Below are positions 1 to 12,800 of a DNA stretch of 64,000 nucleotides, in pieces. This stretch comes from Baylisascaris procyonis. Taxonomy: Eukaryota; Nematoda; Chromadorea; Rhabditida; Ascarididae. Both the position numbers and the translations under genes were made by a program. The stretch covers positions 1,898,501 to 1,962,500 of the forward strand of contig JAZARR010000033.1 of the NCBI GenBank assembly GCA_037389465.1. Reading direction: 5' to 3'. The notes under the pieces were generated by a model. It was not told where the DNA came from. It did no database searches and was given only the letters and a program-made list of their open reading frames with translations. Every line of letters starts with the position of its first letter. The stretch's first letter is position 1.

Positions 1-237
1 AGACAAAAAGAATTCAACTAAATGAACAAACCTACAATTTCCTGCACGAAACAACCCAAGTCTTCCAAAACCTCCTCTACATTACATTAATTTTAAATTG
101 CATCGGTTACCGGCAAAATAATAGCAAAAAGACGCCTTCTTTTAGATCACGCACAAAGAGCGCCTAATTAAACGCGATGGAAAGTAGCTAATTCGATTCT
201 TATACGTTTCCTGAATGAACGAAAATAAGATGCCAAC

Positions 238-1844
238 CTTTTTCCTAGTCTTAGTCTGAGCCTTGTCAACGAGAATCCCATTACGATGAAGGGCAACGAT
301 AGCGTACGGATCACTGACGCCAAAAATGTCTTTCTTCATGAGCCGTTCACCACGTACAACTTTCACGCGAAGAAGCTCCGCATTCTAAACCAGTATTGTT
401 ATACTTAATTTAATCAAACATTTATCTCTACAAAAACCAACTAACTATGCATCGAAAACCATATGGCTTTATCACATCGAAATCAGTTCCAACAATCGAA
501 GCATGTGTCTCTGCAAATTCGATAGTAATTTCTGCTTATGAGATGTGAATTTTATTACGACAGCCATTTAGCCTCGCTAATGAAAAAAAAAAAAAAAAAA
601 CTTTTGTACAAACCAGCAGGAAGAATTTAGGAACTTAGCTCTCCTACTGCCAGTTTGTTCAGCTCAAAATGTATTTTCATTTCTTCTTCCGTTTGGCATA
701 TTATATACTGTGTGCACTTTCTCGTTGCCGACATCAAATAGCGATTGCGATCAAATATAGAAGAATGGAGAACGACAACAAAAGTAAATACGACAACAAC
801 AGTAGTCGGAGCAAAATAATGCTAGACCATGTCACGCACACATCAAAACGTTGAGTGCAACAAAGAAGCGAGATAACCGCACCTACGCTGAATATAATGC
901 TCCAAGATACTAGCATATAGCTCCATAGCATGCGTATAACGCAGTTTCCCCTCGTCATATCATAGTAGACTTATAGTGACAACGGCATACCATTATTTAA
1001 TGTCATCTAAGAGTTTAATCATAGCAGTTAAATTTGTAGATGAAATAAACACCTGCAAAAAACATTGAAGTCACCTGCCACCTGCTCTTTAGAGAAAGCG
1101 GAATGAAAAGGAAACTGGGAAAATGTCCCTGACCGGCAACTGAACGTCTCTCAAAAACGGGAAATCAGGACAAGAACGCTGAGCGAAACTTCTCCAGGCT
1201 CCAATCCTATCTGAATGTCCGTGAATTCATGAACAAAGTGGTCTCCCATTCTATGAAAGCTTCGAGATGCCAACCAACTGAAGGTCAACGAAGCTCTCCT
1301 GTTCAAGGAAGATCTTCTAATTCCCCAAGCCTGGATAGATGAGGTTTTATTAAATGGTTGGCTCCAACCTCGTGAATGTCGTCCGATGTGAACGATACGA
1401 AACACGCGCGCAACCATCAAATCAGCGTGGTAACACAAGCGGACTTACTGTGCACATTCGTTCAAAAAATGCATCGTAGAAATCAAAAGCGCTCTTGGTA
1501 CCCCCCCCCCCCCCTTATGTTCTTCAGCTACCCTCCCTGACCTCTCAGCAGCGCAGCCGACAGCCTTTTATTCAACACAGCATTGCGCCTTTTTTTGATG
1601 ATCCGGAGGTCCATCGACGTAGTGCCCTGCTACAGCTTTGTCCACTTCCTTTTCTTTCTCTCACCATCTGCATTCTCCCCTTCCTGTGTTTTGTAAATTT
1701 TTTAAGAACTTCGGTGGACATCTGCCCTCTCTGCGGCTAAAATTTTGATTGAATAGAAAAAAAGAACAAAGTGACGTCATACTTACATCGGCAGTTTCCG
1801 GCAGTCCATAAATATGAGGGTCGGGTTCTGTGACCGACATCACC
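238..1844 (-). CDS. NEDD4: NEDD4-family HECT E3 ubiquitin ligase, 5' part only (start of C2 domain)
   Basis: NEDD4-type ligases bind membranes through an N-terminal C2 domain, recognise PY motifs through WW domains and ubiquitinate through a C-terminal HECT domain. Only the first two coding exons lie here; the gene runs off the left edge. Exon 1 (1787-1844, ATG at 1840) encodes 18 residues containing IYGLPETAD and ends at GAT before donor GTAAGT. Exon 2 (238-384, 49 codons) follows acceptor gtttag and carries the C2 strand motifs LLRVKVVRGERL, KKDIFGVSDPYAIV and AQTKTRKK, ending at AAG before donor GTTGGC. Both junctions are phase 0. The KKDIFG.SDPY pattern with an IYGL leader fits NEDD4/NEDD4L better than WWP, ITCH or SMURF C2 domains. 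The WW and HECT domains cannot be seen here. A ttgcag acceptor ends 4 nt before the ATG, suggesting trans-splicing. Confidence 0.8.
385..1786 (-). other. intron 1 of the NEDD4-like gene
   Basis: This 1.4 kb intron holds an A-run near 583-600, the C-run at 1501-1514, and a short plus-strand open segment (1263-1406, 47 codons) that looks coding-like but matches nothing I recognise. A 95-codon minus-strand ORF overlaps that segment in another frame. No RNA gene was seen. Confidence 0.6.
1501..1514. repeat. poly-C run
   Basis: Fourteen consecutive C residues lie in the first intron of the NEDD4-like gene. The run is one of several long C-runs on the plus strand of this window and is prone to length error in assembly. 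Confidence 0.9.
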
Positions 1845-2657
1845 CTGCAAAATGGATGGTGTTAGCAGACCACTAAACTGAAAATAATGAAAATACAACA
1901 ATAAATTTCCCATCTCAACATAAAAAAACAATGAGAATTGAGAACGTGCTAAAAAATGCATTGCACGCATAAGTGAATGCTGGCACACGAGCAGTGCGCA
2001 ATAGGCCATTTGCGCCACGAGCTTTGACCCGCGCCAATTTGCTGCAAGCTTACGTCACCCCTTGTTTAATGCCGACAAATACAAAGCAGTGCAGCACCAT
2101 CACTGCATTATTCTATTTCGGCGCAAAATCGGCGAACGAGGCTGTCAACTGCCAATCATCGACCCAGCCCGCCTATCCATTCGAAGCGAACGAATCAAAA
2201 TACACGTCGACATATCGTTGCGACGACAGCGCAAATGCATCACTTTTTTATAACAACAAAAATTTAGCAATAAAGAAAGCAAATGGTTTTACATTTAACA
2301 ACTTATATAAAAGCGGAGATAATGGAAGAGAGTTTGCATAAAATGTAGGTATTTGCACAGTACAAGTAACTGTAACGGTTGCATACTACACACACTGAGA
2401 GAAGATGCTGCTCCGGATGACCCTTACAACAGAACAGACTGCAGTTTATAACTAAAAGATTCAGGATGGGAACAGCGCAGAAAGCAAATTAATCAAGCAT
2501 GTCAGTTCAATTTGCAACAATCCTTTCAATTTGAAATGGGTTTTGCCTCGAACGCAGTGCAAGTTTAGCAGCAGAGAAAATACTCTTCAATGGGATTTCG
2601 GAGAAACCTTTAACGACCCCGAAGCACAGGTGTAATTCGAACTCAGCTCTGCAACAC

Positions 2658-2951
2658 CTAAATTAAAGATATGAAGGCGTTGCTCATAATTAGCCCGATA
2701 TGGTTGAAGAAACGACTTTCTAAAACTATCTTAGTAAAGTGCCGTTGAACTTTTTCAATAACGTGAATATCCTTCAGAGACACTGACCAGACTTGAGTAC
2801 AGCACGCCAAAAAAAAGAGATGACAACAAGCACCTAAAGCCCTCCCCTCGGCCAACTTTGTGCGCAACAGTGATTCAACACATGAATGCAATACCGCGTT
2901 ACAAAGCATTATCGCTGGCGTACAACCAAGCTTTGCAGCTTTAAGTGACAA
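2658..2951 (-). mobile_element. degraded non-LTR (LINE) reverse transcriptase fragment
   Basis: The minus-strand translation contains CTQVWSVSLKDIHVIEKVQR followed by HFTK. This closely fits the end of the reverse transcriptase thumb in CR1/Jockey-type retrotransposons, where a (L)EYCxxVWSP segment is followed by DIxxLEKVQRRFTK. The YVRPHLEY part expected just upstream is not intact, no YADD box or endonuclease was found nearby, and stops soon follow. It is therefore a short dead remnant, not an active element. The assignment rests on this one motif. Confidence 0.6.
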
Positions 2952-5900
2952 TCGTGTTCCGCATCACCTCTTCCGCATTAAACATCATTTAGCAGTAAAC
3001 GTGCTTCAGATCAATGTTCAACACCTTTTCACATAAGAAGCTTTTCCATAAAAATGTAATGGTCAACTAGCCTACCACTAGTTTTGTTGGCGATCCATCG
3101 ACTGTCAGCAGTTTTTCTAACAGGCCGAGACTTTTCTTCGGTACTCTTTAGAGCTCAAACGCCGGGTGCTTTAGAATTAACGATCCCGAAAATTTAGTGG
3201 TTAGAATGATGCCTACGTACTGTTTAAAGCTTAACGGCAACTCACAGTAATGGAACAAGTGGTTAGTGCTCACAACACGGGCTTCCATTGGGCTAGTTTG
3301 AGAGAAAAACTTGTCAAGTTTTGAAAAACTTGTTGCAGTTTTGCTTTTTGAAAATTTCTAAATTCATCGTTTTAATAAACTTTTCTCCGAACTTTTTAGT
3401 TCTAGATTATCTCAACAAATTCTCCGGCTCTCCATCCCCCCTGCAACTCTTTGCGTAGTTAAGAAAACGTCTTTCTTTTTCCAAATTCAGCAACCTTTGC
3501 ATTCTGGATGCGTTTGTGATAACCTCAAATGATTTGGCTCTTCCACCGAACATTTTCATTCAACAAACGGCAATGAACAAAATTTATCAGGAATTTTCTG
3601 TTGTTTGGCTGAATGTCACGTGAATAAGACGTCGAAACACTTTTTTCCAGATGAAGAACAAGCAGAGAATTGCACAAACTCAAAGAAATTTAGTCCACAT
3701 CACCATCACATGCCATTTGATGCATCGTTTAGTGAGATCACTGAACTCTCTCGCTATTGCATTTATGCAACATTGTATAGCAATTACTTCCGCCGTTTTT
3801 CGATTATTGGAGGGGCTGAAAATGGAAGCAGACTTAACGCATGACCATACGGTGATGGCGCAAACTTGATTTCCGTTCCGATCTCCACTCAAGATAAATA
3901 AAAGGTGTGGCAACACTGACCGTATTTCCCACACCTCTACATCGCCATGAGTTAAATCTGGTCCCGATTCGGGCTTTCATATGGTTTTCAGTAACCTGAT
4001 TTAACCCAGGCCTTCCCTTACTATCGGGAAGATCCCAGCAATCCGTCACACTTAGGATTTCTTAACAATTGTATGCCTTGACTCAATTAACTGCTATTCG
4101 AACGGCAAAAAATCACAATCACTGAAAACACTTCTACGAATTCACTACCGATAAACCAGCAGCTAAGTGCAGCATTACGTCAATATGAATGTTATTGTAA
4201 CATAATAACGGATTCAATGCTATGGTAACATAATAACGTTTCTACTGCACATTTATGCGTACAAGTAATACATAATCAAAAAGGGTTCCAAACATCAAGA
4301 CCGCCCACTTATAGTGGCCTAAAGGCAATCGAATTCTGTTGGCCTTTAAGCTGTACTCAGCGTTGTAAGATAGGGAAAGAAGTGCATCGAAGTTATAGTG
4401 CACACTTCCTTCTGCCCTATCCATCAGTACTGAGTACGGCTCACGAACAGGTCTACTTTCAACGGCTGTTGGTCGCCAGGTGTGGACGATCTTGACATTG
4501 CAAACGCCGTTCCGTAAGTTTTTAATGTCGTCAAAAAACCGATATTTTTGACTTCGGAGGCGAGGAATGAAAGGTAAGAGCGAACATTTTATTGGAATCG
4601 CTGCGCCAATTAAGTCAAAACTCAGACCATGCCTTGAAGTCGTGATCTCATCCTACTCTTACGCAGATATGACCAGAGAAAAGCATAAGCAACGAAGTGA
4701 CTCATCTCGATGAACCATTCTACGCATGCAAACAACCACCACAAACGCAAACGTTCATAAATGTGCACTGCCAAATAAGATGCATTGTGCGATACTCCAA
4801 GTCGGTAAGCAAGTTGCCGTTGCCAATGCAATGATTCGCAATGCACAGTGATATGTTCGCAGCCAGCGTACTATCGCTTAGGATTGTTTCTCGAGAATGT
4901 TTGCAATATCCGACGATATGCGACAGCAAGAGAGGGGGGGGGTTGTAGTAGTGGCTACAGGCATTTGACGAAGTGGAAGCGATTCGGATTCGACCACTCC
5001 ACAGTGAATGAACAATAACTACATCGAAGTGTACAGCATGAATGAGCGCAGTTAAGGTGGCTAAAATGGTATTCAATGATTCTAGACATTCGAGTGGATA
5101 GCGGGTGCGTCTACTGTAAGAGCTAGATAGGGCCGTAATGCGAAACAATTCATTTCCGTTTAGCAATTACCGTCACTATACGTGAGGCGTAATGACACTA
5201 TTAGAATTCGAGTAATAGAGCTATTAGCAAGCTGAGGTGTTTCAGGTTCGTCATCGTTCAGGTGCAGTTCTAGTATTCATTCATTTATTTTGCTAAGCTA
5301 GTGTCCTTAGTTACATTGATAAAAAAAATTATGAAGGATGTCTTTGGTACGATTCGCAGCACATGCTTAGTGATGTGTTCTAGATCTTGGGCGCAAGGAA
5401 ATTTTATTGTCAAATAAATTGCTGAAACGGTTTTCTTGTACTAAAATAGTATTAAAACGGTTACGATACGGAAGGTAGTTCGAACGGTAACAACGACGAC
5501 TAAAAGCTTCTCTCGCATTTCTTCATGTTGGGATTTCATTGGGAGCTGAGACCCTTTCTTCGATGCAAGTGTCAACCGAATCGATCGCTCTTTTTGAGTA
5601 TCGCTTCCATTTAGCACCACAAGTCACATGTTCTGATCAATATATGTTCTGCTTGTACGTGCTTTGTTTCTATTTTTGCCTCCCCCTCCCCTTAAGTCCC
5701 ACTCCTTAATGTACCTGTATATTCTTCCTTAACTTCTTGAGGAGTGCTAAAATAAACATGAATAACACAAAGGGGTGAATTTCGCGTATGACAACTAGAG
5801 AGGCAGATAAGCGATCACGAGCGATTTAGCTCATCGGGCTCTTTGGAGGTGAATGAGTCCTTTTCTTTTAAAGGTTAGTGGGTTTACTTAGACTAAATAG

Positions 5901-8066
5901 ACTTTATAACCGGCATACTCCTCCACTCTTCGGCACCAATTGCAACTAAGTCTCCTTGGAGACGCTCGTCGATGAAGCCAGCTTAAAGGTGCTTTCCTGC
6001 AATCAGCGAGATATGAGCTCGGATCGCTGTTCTATGTACCCCCATTTCGAAAGTCTATCCCTTTTCTTCCACTCTAAAGTTCTCTACAAATTCGACACCT
6101 TTAAATTTCTTGTTGGTAATTTATAATCATATTCACGACTGCCTCAGGGTTTTTACGCAAAAAAATTTGTGAAACTGTGATAGCACTTTCAATCCCACTA
6201 GCGTTTTTCGTCCTTCTTTAAAACAAGCTTCTTTGCGAGCTTCAGCAGTGCTATCTCAGGAAATCATTTGATGGCCCCAATAGCAGACAAGCAAAATCAC
6301 CCATCCTCGCTCGCTAGAGATTTCTTAAGTGCAAAAGATAGTTTTGTTGCTAACAATAAATCTAAGGACAACGATCAGTAATAAGCACGTTTCCGCTTGC
6401 TCTATTGAATGATCGAGTTGCAAACTGCAATTTCTTATTGACCACACGTCATTCATACAATGTGGTCGATCATCGCATTGTCGCACTTCAAAAGGAGAGC
6501 AATTGCGCTTCAAACTTCTCTTATTCCTACTGACAGCATTCCCGCATTGCAACAACAAGTTGTTTTATTTCATAGAGAAAAGAACTTGCTTCAAAATGAC
6601 ATCATTGAGACTGCTTTCGGGATTGCACAAATGCTTCATTGCAGAAACACAATTGCAAACGGTCTTTCTTGAATGCTTCATATTTATGCGCCCTTTCAAA
6701 TTTACACTTTCAAACCGCGTTATTGCTGCAACGCCGCCTCTATGGCCTTGTATGTGCGTGTATGTATCCGTTTGTCTGTCTGTCCGTCCACCAGTTTCAA
6801 CTTGGGAACTACTAAAGCCAGAGCAATTAAATTTAGTCGCCATAGTGTGCACAACAAGGTGACCTCCTATATTACTTGGGATGATGATTTGTGGAGAATA
6901 AAAGTTTCAAAAAATCTGTATACATTTCCAGTCGATAAAATTTGCATTTTATGCCTAAATGGCTGCAAAAAAAGACAATTTTTGCAGAAAATCTGAAAGA
7001 GCGGTTGGAACAGTCAAAACGTAAATGCACTATTGTGCATATTTCTTCATTTCCCACAATTCATGCAAGTGTTGATCTCACCAGCGTCTATGCGAAAATG
7101 CAAAACTTATCAAATACCCCACACTTTTCCTTGCTTGTTTTCCTTCTAAAACTTGACCTTCTTTCCTTTTAATTTTTTTTTTCATCCCTTCACATTTTCA
7201 AAAAAAAAAAAAAAAACTTTTCAAAATATAAGCAGTGCTCAGCTTTTGTCATCTTCACTACCAGTCTTAGATTTTATAATAGGAAGTCATGTAATCCCCC
7301 CAGAATAAGCAATCTTCAAGTCCAGTCTACCCTTTCCTCTTCCCTTGCTTCTCATATACCAAAGTAGTTGCGACAACAAGTCAGCAGAATACCATAAATG
7401 TATGCACACAAAAAAGCGCATTGAAAAAATGCAACTTTAAAACGAAAAAAAAAAAAACGCGGCGAGTTAAGAAATGAGAAAAATTGAAATATTTAAAAAA
7501 AGATAAATGGAAAACATAAACACAACAATGCGAATATATGAACATACAAAGTAAAAGAATACAAATGCTGTGAACAAACAAAAATAGATTATTAAGATCT
7601 GTTTCTATTTCAATGAAAGGAAACGAACATATTCGCTCAAAACAGAACTTTGAAGCATATTGATAAAGCGACTAAAGAAAATGCGACGATCAACCTCTCT
7701 ATAACATTACCCTAACAGATACAACATGCCTATGAAAGTTTACATTTTCATAAAATTGCTCATGACCTATTCCCAGAGGAAAGGGAGAGGGATTCGGAAA
7801 TGAAATTTCATACCAGTATGCCCGCAGTACTTCCCAAACATTTCTTTCATTTTATTCGTTTGTAGTTTTTGTGACTTTATTCTATACATTACATATAATA
7901 TTGTGTACGAGACAAAAATTAAAAACTAGTGATATGAGGCAATGTATGCGAATATGTTAAAGGCAGAAGATTCGCTTGGAACTTCAGAATGCGATTTTCA
8001 TAGTATGCTTTAAATAATTGAGAATGCTTTAATAAATGAAAATCACAAGCAGCCGAATTCCCACTT

Positions 8067-8858
8067 TTAACGTAGTATCTCCTTTGTAACAAATATCCCC
8101 TCTTCATTCCATTTAATTTCCGGTCTAGTTCTATATAAATCTGAACACTTCTGCCAGTTTCTCGATTTCATTCCACTCATCTTTTCAGTCGGTTGCTTGG
8201 TCAACCCAACAACGCACTGTCCCATTGAGCTACTTAACATCCAATAACTACGCTCAAAATAATTGAGATCAAAATACTGAAATATACATATTACACAATC
8301 TGTATAACACGACAACTGCAAGAGGTAAAGCATTACAACAGACATCAAACTATCGTTTGGAACAGCATTATCTAGCGCATCTACTAGGTTAGCAATAGGT
8401 AGACCAAAATTGCTCTTATATACCATAAGCGCTCGAGTGGAAACACCAACCACCCTATTTTCAAGGTGTACGAAAGGACGGCTTTCCTTCAGGAATAGGC
8501 CTTTCTTCAAAGAGGCAACCTCCGTTTTTCGGAAGCCTTCTTTAACATTTACCTTAGATGTGTAGGAAGCTAAATGGTGTTGGCGCGGCATGATATTCTT
8601 TGAGACGCCGATGTTTTTTAAATAGACACATAGAATTCTGCAGCAAAAGCCCCTCGGCGAAGGTGGTGCGAGGGGAGGGGGACAGGAGATCGGGAGCAGC
8701 CTTCCTTTAAAACAGAAGATATCCCTATACTCAGTCCAAGGAGAGGCCCATAAGCAAACAAATTCAGCATGGTTGGGTGGGGAAAAGCACTTATTTCTTT
8801 CTAAAGAAAATGCCGCTTGTGCTGTTATGAAGTGCACAGAATTAAATAGAGGAAACAT
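8067..8858 (-). other. unassigned 263-codon open reading frame
   Basis: This is the longest uninterrupted ORF in the window. The translation starts at a non-ATG codon in this reading, has no signal peptide or repeat, and matches no family I know. A central part (FRKTEVASLKKGLFLKESRP) looks moderately protein-like, while the N-terminal part contains low-complexity SCPPPLAPPSPRG caused by a purine/pyrimidine tract. It lies 1 kb downstream of the TMX3-like gene on the same strand. It could be a lineage-specific single-exon gene, an old transposon piece or chance. I favour chance or remnant. Confidence 0.2.
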
Positions 8859-9209
8859 TGCGCTATCAACTGCCGAATGATTCTGTTTTCACTCAGAAAA
8901 TGAACTTTTAATTGAGGCCAGATGAAGGTCGTACTGGAACAGGGTATTCAATCACATCAAACGTTCTTTGCTTCTAGATTTTCCTGCAGCTCTTTCTTTT
9001 CAAGTAAACCAATAAATTAGTGGAATCTCATTCAACACTGCTGAACTCTAACGAAGATATAGATACACTGGTCCAACCTGCTAGCTCAGAACGATGTTTA
9101 CCCGGCAAGGAGTGAATCCAAAGAACGGGTAAGAACGATAGACCACGATGAAAAGGTCAAACAGTTGCTGACCGGGAGATATTAGATCCTCACAGCACGC
9201 TATGTAATC

Positions 9210-9266
9210 TTCCGCTCCCTGTCCCTCTCTCTCCCCTCCCCTCCCCCCCCCCCTCCTTTTCTCTTA
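9210..9266. repeat. C-rich pyrimidine tract
   Basis: This is a pure C/T stretch on the plus strand that includes a run of twelve C. It lies 3' of the TMX3-like gene. On the minus strand it is a G-rich purine tract. Confidence 0.8.
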
Positions 9267-9277
9267 AGCATTCTTTT

Positions 9278-9283
9278 TTTATT
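9278..9283 (-). terminator. candidate polyadenylation signal of the TMX3-like gene
   Basis: A minus-strand AATAAA (tttatt on plus) lies about 570 nt after the predicted TMX3 stop. The distance is long for a nematode 3' UTR, so it is only a candidate. Confidence 0.25.
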
Positions 9284-9851
9284 CATTTCTCTGCTTCTTA
9301 AAGATGAATCCAAAATAACTACGAATTATTATACACTTTAGGATAAGAAAACAAAATGAAAGAATCTAGACAACAGATTTTGGAGGAGTCAAAAACATAT
9401 CTGGCTGATGGTACCACTTGCTGAAGCAATCGTAATTCTTCAGCAAATACTGCTGTCATTCAGCGATACATTTGTTTAGTCAGCCTTTTCGTGATCCTCG
9501 TGGTCTGAAAAACATCTGTGAGAAAACAGCGTAGCAAACCTTCAAAGACAGTAAAAAGTTCCCTTTTTTCGTTTTTGATCTATTCGCTTACTCACTTCAT
9601 ATTATTAAAACGATCCAAGCCATACAAAGACCGAAATACATTCTTGACATCAAGGTTAAAAATTCTGTCCAAATCCTGCATGGAATTTCTTCCCGCCCTC
9701 CCCCCCTTCTCCCAGCTCCTGCGAAAAGCTTTCCTAGTGGCGAAAGCTTCATAAAATATTAAATAATAAGAGCTTTAAATTCTTCAAGATTGATGTGTAA
9801 TGTCACTGCAATAACGTCGGCGAAATCACTTTTGACTTCATAACATAAGCT

Positions 9852-12800
9852 TCAAGTTGAATTAGGTTGAAAGCAACCTGAAAGATCGGTGTCATCGTCC
9901 TCCTCCTCTGGGTACACCTCATCTCTGTCGACGGTGAAGTCGGTTGAACATATACAATAGGTTATGAGAGAGAGGAATGCGAGCGGCACACCAAACAAGC
10001 ACATTGTCAGCAATGGTTGTGCACGAAACATCTCGTATACAACCGTCGACACCTAAAGCAATTAATTCGAACAGAAAGAGACTGCCACTATAATACCACT
10101 GAACAACGTGAATAGCGAGGTAAATCTCGAATCAGAATTTCTATTCTCCTCAACGCGTTGTTAATAAACAGATAAGTGCCCACTTATGAAAATCCCACAA
10201 ATATGAGTCGTTTCGATAATTTAATTAGAAAACAATTCCATTAAGAATACATTGAATCTCCTCTCCTTCTTAGAGACCCAATGAAGTATTTAATAGCTAT
10301 TATGTTCATAACCAAGTCATACCAGATCTTATAAATGTTCGTAAAAGAAGTATGACTATATTATTACTCTTTCTGTGAAGAATAGCCATGCTGTCTAGAA
10401 TGCAAATGTGACGGCATGATAGCGAGGATCCGAACCAGTGGTCAAGCTGCAGCAGCACAACAAACTGATATCAAACTTGTGAATGAAAGCTTTCCGGCTG
10501 ATTCATTTCAACGAAATAGGGCGAAAAAAAAGACAACGGCCCACCTCATAAATGATACGTTTAATTTGTTGCATAATGCTGCGTCCACCCATTGATTGTA
10601 CATCACCAGCTGCGATTCGTTCCAAAAACGATATAACACTTCTCTCAGTAATCTCAGTGGATGCATCACCGCTCAAATAGTATTCGTAGCTGCTAACGTT
10701 GAATACTAACACCTCTAAAATAATATATGCACTCTTCTATTCAAACGATTTCTTGAGATGACTGAGAAATTTCGACTGTCACCATTAATGATCAAAATCA
10801 ATCATTCAACAACAGGGTATTTCTGAGGAGAACGATTGAATTTGCATTGAGCACACAATTTTAAAAACATAGCATCACTCTCTCATTTCCGACTCAACAT
10901 ATTCGAAAGCCATTTCAGCATAAACTTCTCAACTTTTTCCAGCCGAAGATAACTATAAATAAGCTGGAATACTGGCAAACAACTGCAAGGAACGAATAAT
11001 GGACCTACAATAATAATACGTATAATAGTTATTTACCATAACGACAGCAACTGTATCGATATCACCTAATATCCCTGGCAAAAACCACAACTTATTCCAC
11101 ACCACTAGGCCACTGCAAGCATATGCCTGAAATCTTTACAAAAATGCTTTCATTAACAGCGCTTCAGTTAAAGACAAGGAAAATCACAAACAAACAACGT
11201 CTTCATAACAAAAAGCTTGGAAATAATGTGCAAGCAACCTGATGTTTTATGGACTACCAGAACCATCTTCCGTAATTCTTCGCAAATTCAACTTTCCACA
11301 GAAAAAAAGTTAAATGCTTGTGCAAGAATACAGTGAGGTACTATTTATGAACCTGGTTGATCGACTGTTCCTAGAACGATGCTATTTGCCATTTCATTTC
11401 CATCTAGCCAACCGAACTGATAAATATTAGAGAGTCGTTCATCTTTCCGCACTGTGCCTGCTGCCTTCACCATTATCGAATGGAATCTGAAGCGAAGACT
11501 ATATAGGAAAATGAGCTGCCTGATTGAGAACAACACTGAACTACAGAAAATTTGCACTGAAACTCACATCAAAATAATGCCAATTTGTGACCATTATCGC
11601 CTACTATTCGATGACATGCATTAAAACGCGTATCCGATGAAAAGCATCTCTTGCTCCGTTATAATGTTTAACAACGCAAAATGAGAGAATAGTGCAAAGA
11701 ATTTGCTTCTCAGCTCTTTTTTTCGCATGTCTACTTATGGGCTTTCATGCTTTGCAGGCACAAACGCTTTATGCTATAGTTATGCCCAACGTTACACGTA
11801 GAAATGTAATAGTTTCGTTCGCAATCACTTGTAAAGAATTTTTAAGAAAAGATTAAAAACGGGAAAGACCTCCCAACTTGGGTTGACAAGTTCCTCCTTT
11901 CAATCATGTTGATTACCGATAACACTAGAAGCCTCATTGCACCAATATCCTTCACATTGCTAGCTGTAACCAATGGCATTAACGACCAACGTTCGGCGCT
12001 AATCCAATCGCTCAAATTTCCACCTTAAAAATATGCAGCATTTAAATATTTGCATACAAAGAAAACTTCAACCTGTCGTTCATTTTCTGAGAAATGAACA
12101 ACGAAAGGAATAAATGAATTATATAGCGCCTGAAAATCGAGGAGTAACGTTTCTGTATCGCTATGATAACAACAGATACATTCGCAGCCTCATTCTATCT
12201 TTCAATGCATTTAGCTCTATGCTCACTATCAATATAAAAAATTAAGTGCAACGCAAGATAACAATCTTGGATCACACACATGTAAACCTTAACAAACAGT
12301 AAATAAAAGCTAGCAGTCTAAAAATACGCTTTCAAAGAAGAGTTCTCAGCCAGCGAATGAGCTAATACCTAAGTGATACACCTCAAAAAACTATCGTTAC
12401 CGCTTCGATTAAACAAAAAAAAAAAAAAGAAAGAAGGAGACTAATCGAAAAAAGCTGAATATAAACAGATCGTTCATCAATGTAAGTTGTTACTTTTAAT
12501 GAAGTAATGAAATTATCGGTAAATTGAATTGCCACGCTTTCCCAAAATTCGCCAGCAATTTGGGTATGACTAAAGCGATTGCATTAAAGAGTTCATTGTT
12601 CAACAATCTTAAAGTATCACAAACAAATCTGCGAAGCTAAAACACACTTGTCATATAAAATAACTGTGATAAGAAAGTGCAGTGTTTTCATTCTATTCCA
12701 GTTCTCTAAGTGTGCTAGAATCATACTAGCAAAGTACAGCGCTGTCCATCTCTGCTCTCTACAAAGTATATAATAATCAACTCCTCGTTATATTCTTCCG

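Larger units (their letters stand above)
1845..9851. other. 8 kb gap between NEDD4-like and TMX3-like genes
   Basis: No recognisable gene was found. The gap contains a degraded retrotransposon fragment (2658-2951), a C-rich pyrimidine tract around 9210-9266, A-runs near 7200, and the longest unbroken ORF of the window (8067-8858, minus), which I cannot assign. The part just above 1844 should hold the promoter of the NEDD4-like gene. The part just below 9852 should hold the 3' UTR of the TMX3-like gene; a minus-strand AATAAA lies at 9278-9283. Confidence 0.6.

Noticed and set aside
10420..10450. tRNA-like ggttcggatcc sequence on the minus strand
   Set aside because: It resembles a T-loop, but the flanking bases do not form a T stem or acceptor stem and no anticodon arm is present.
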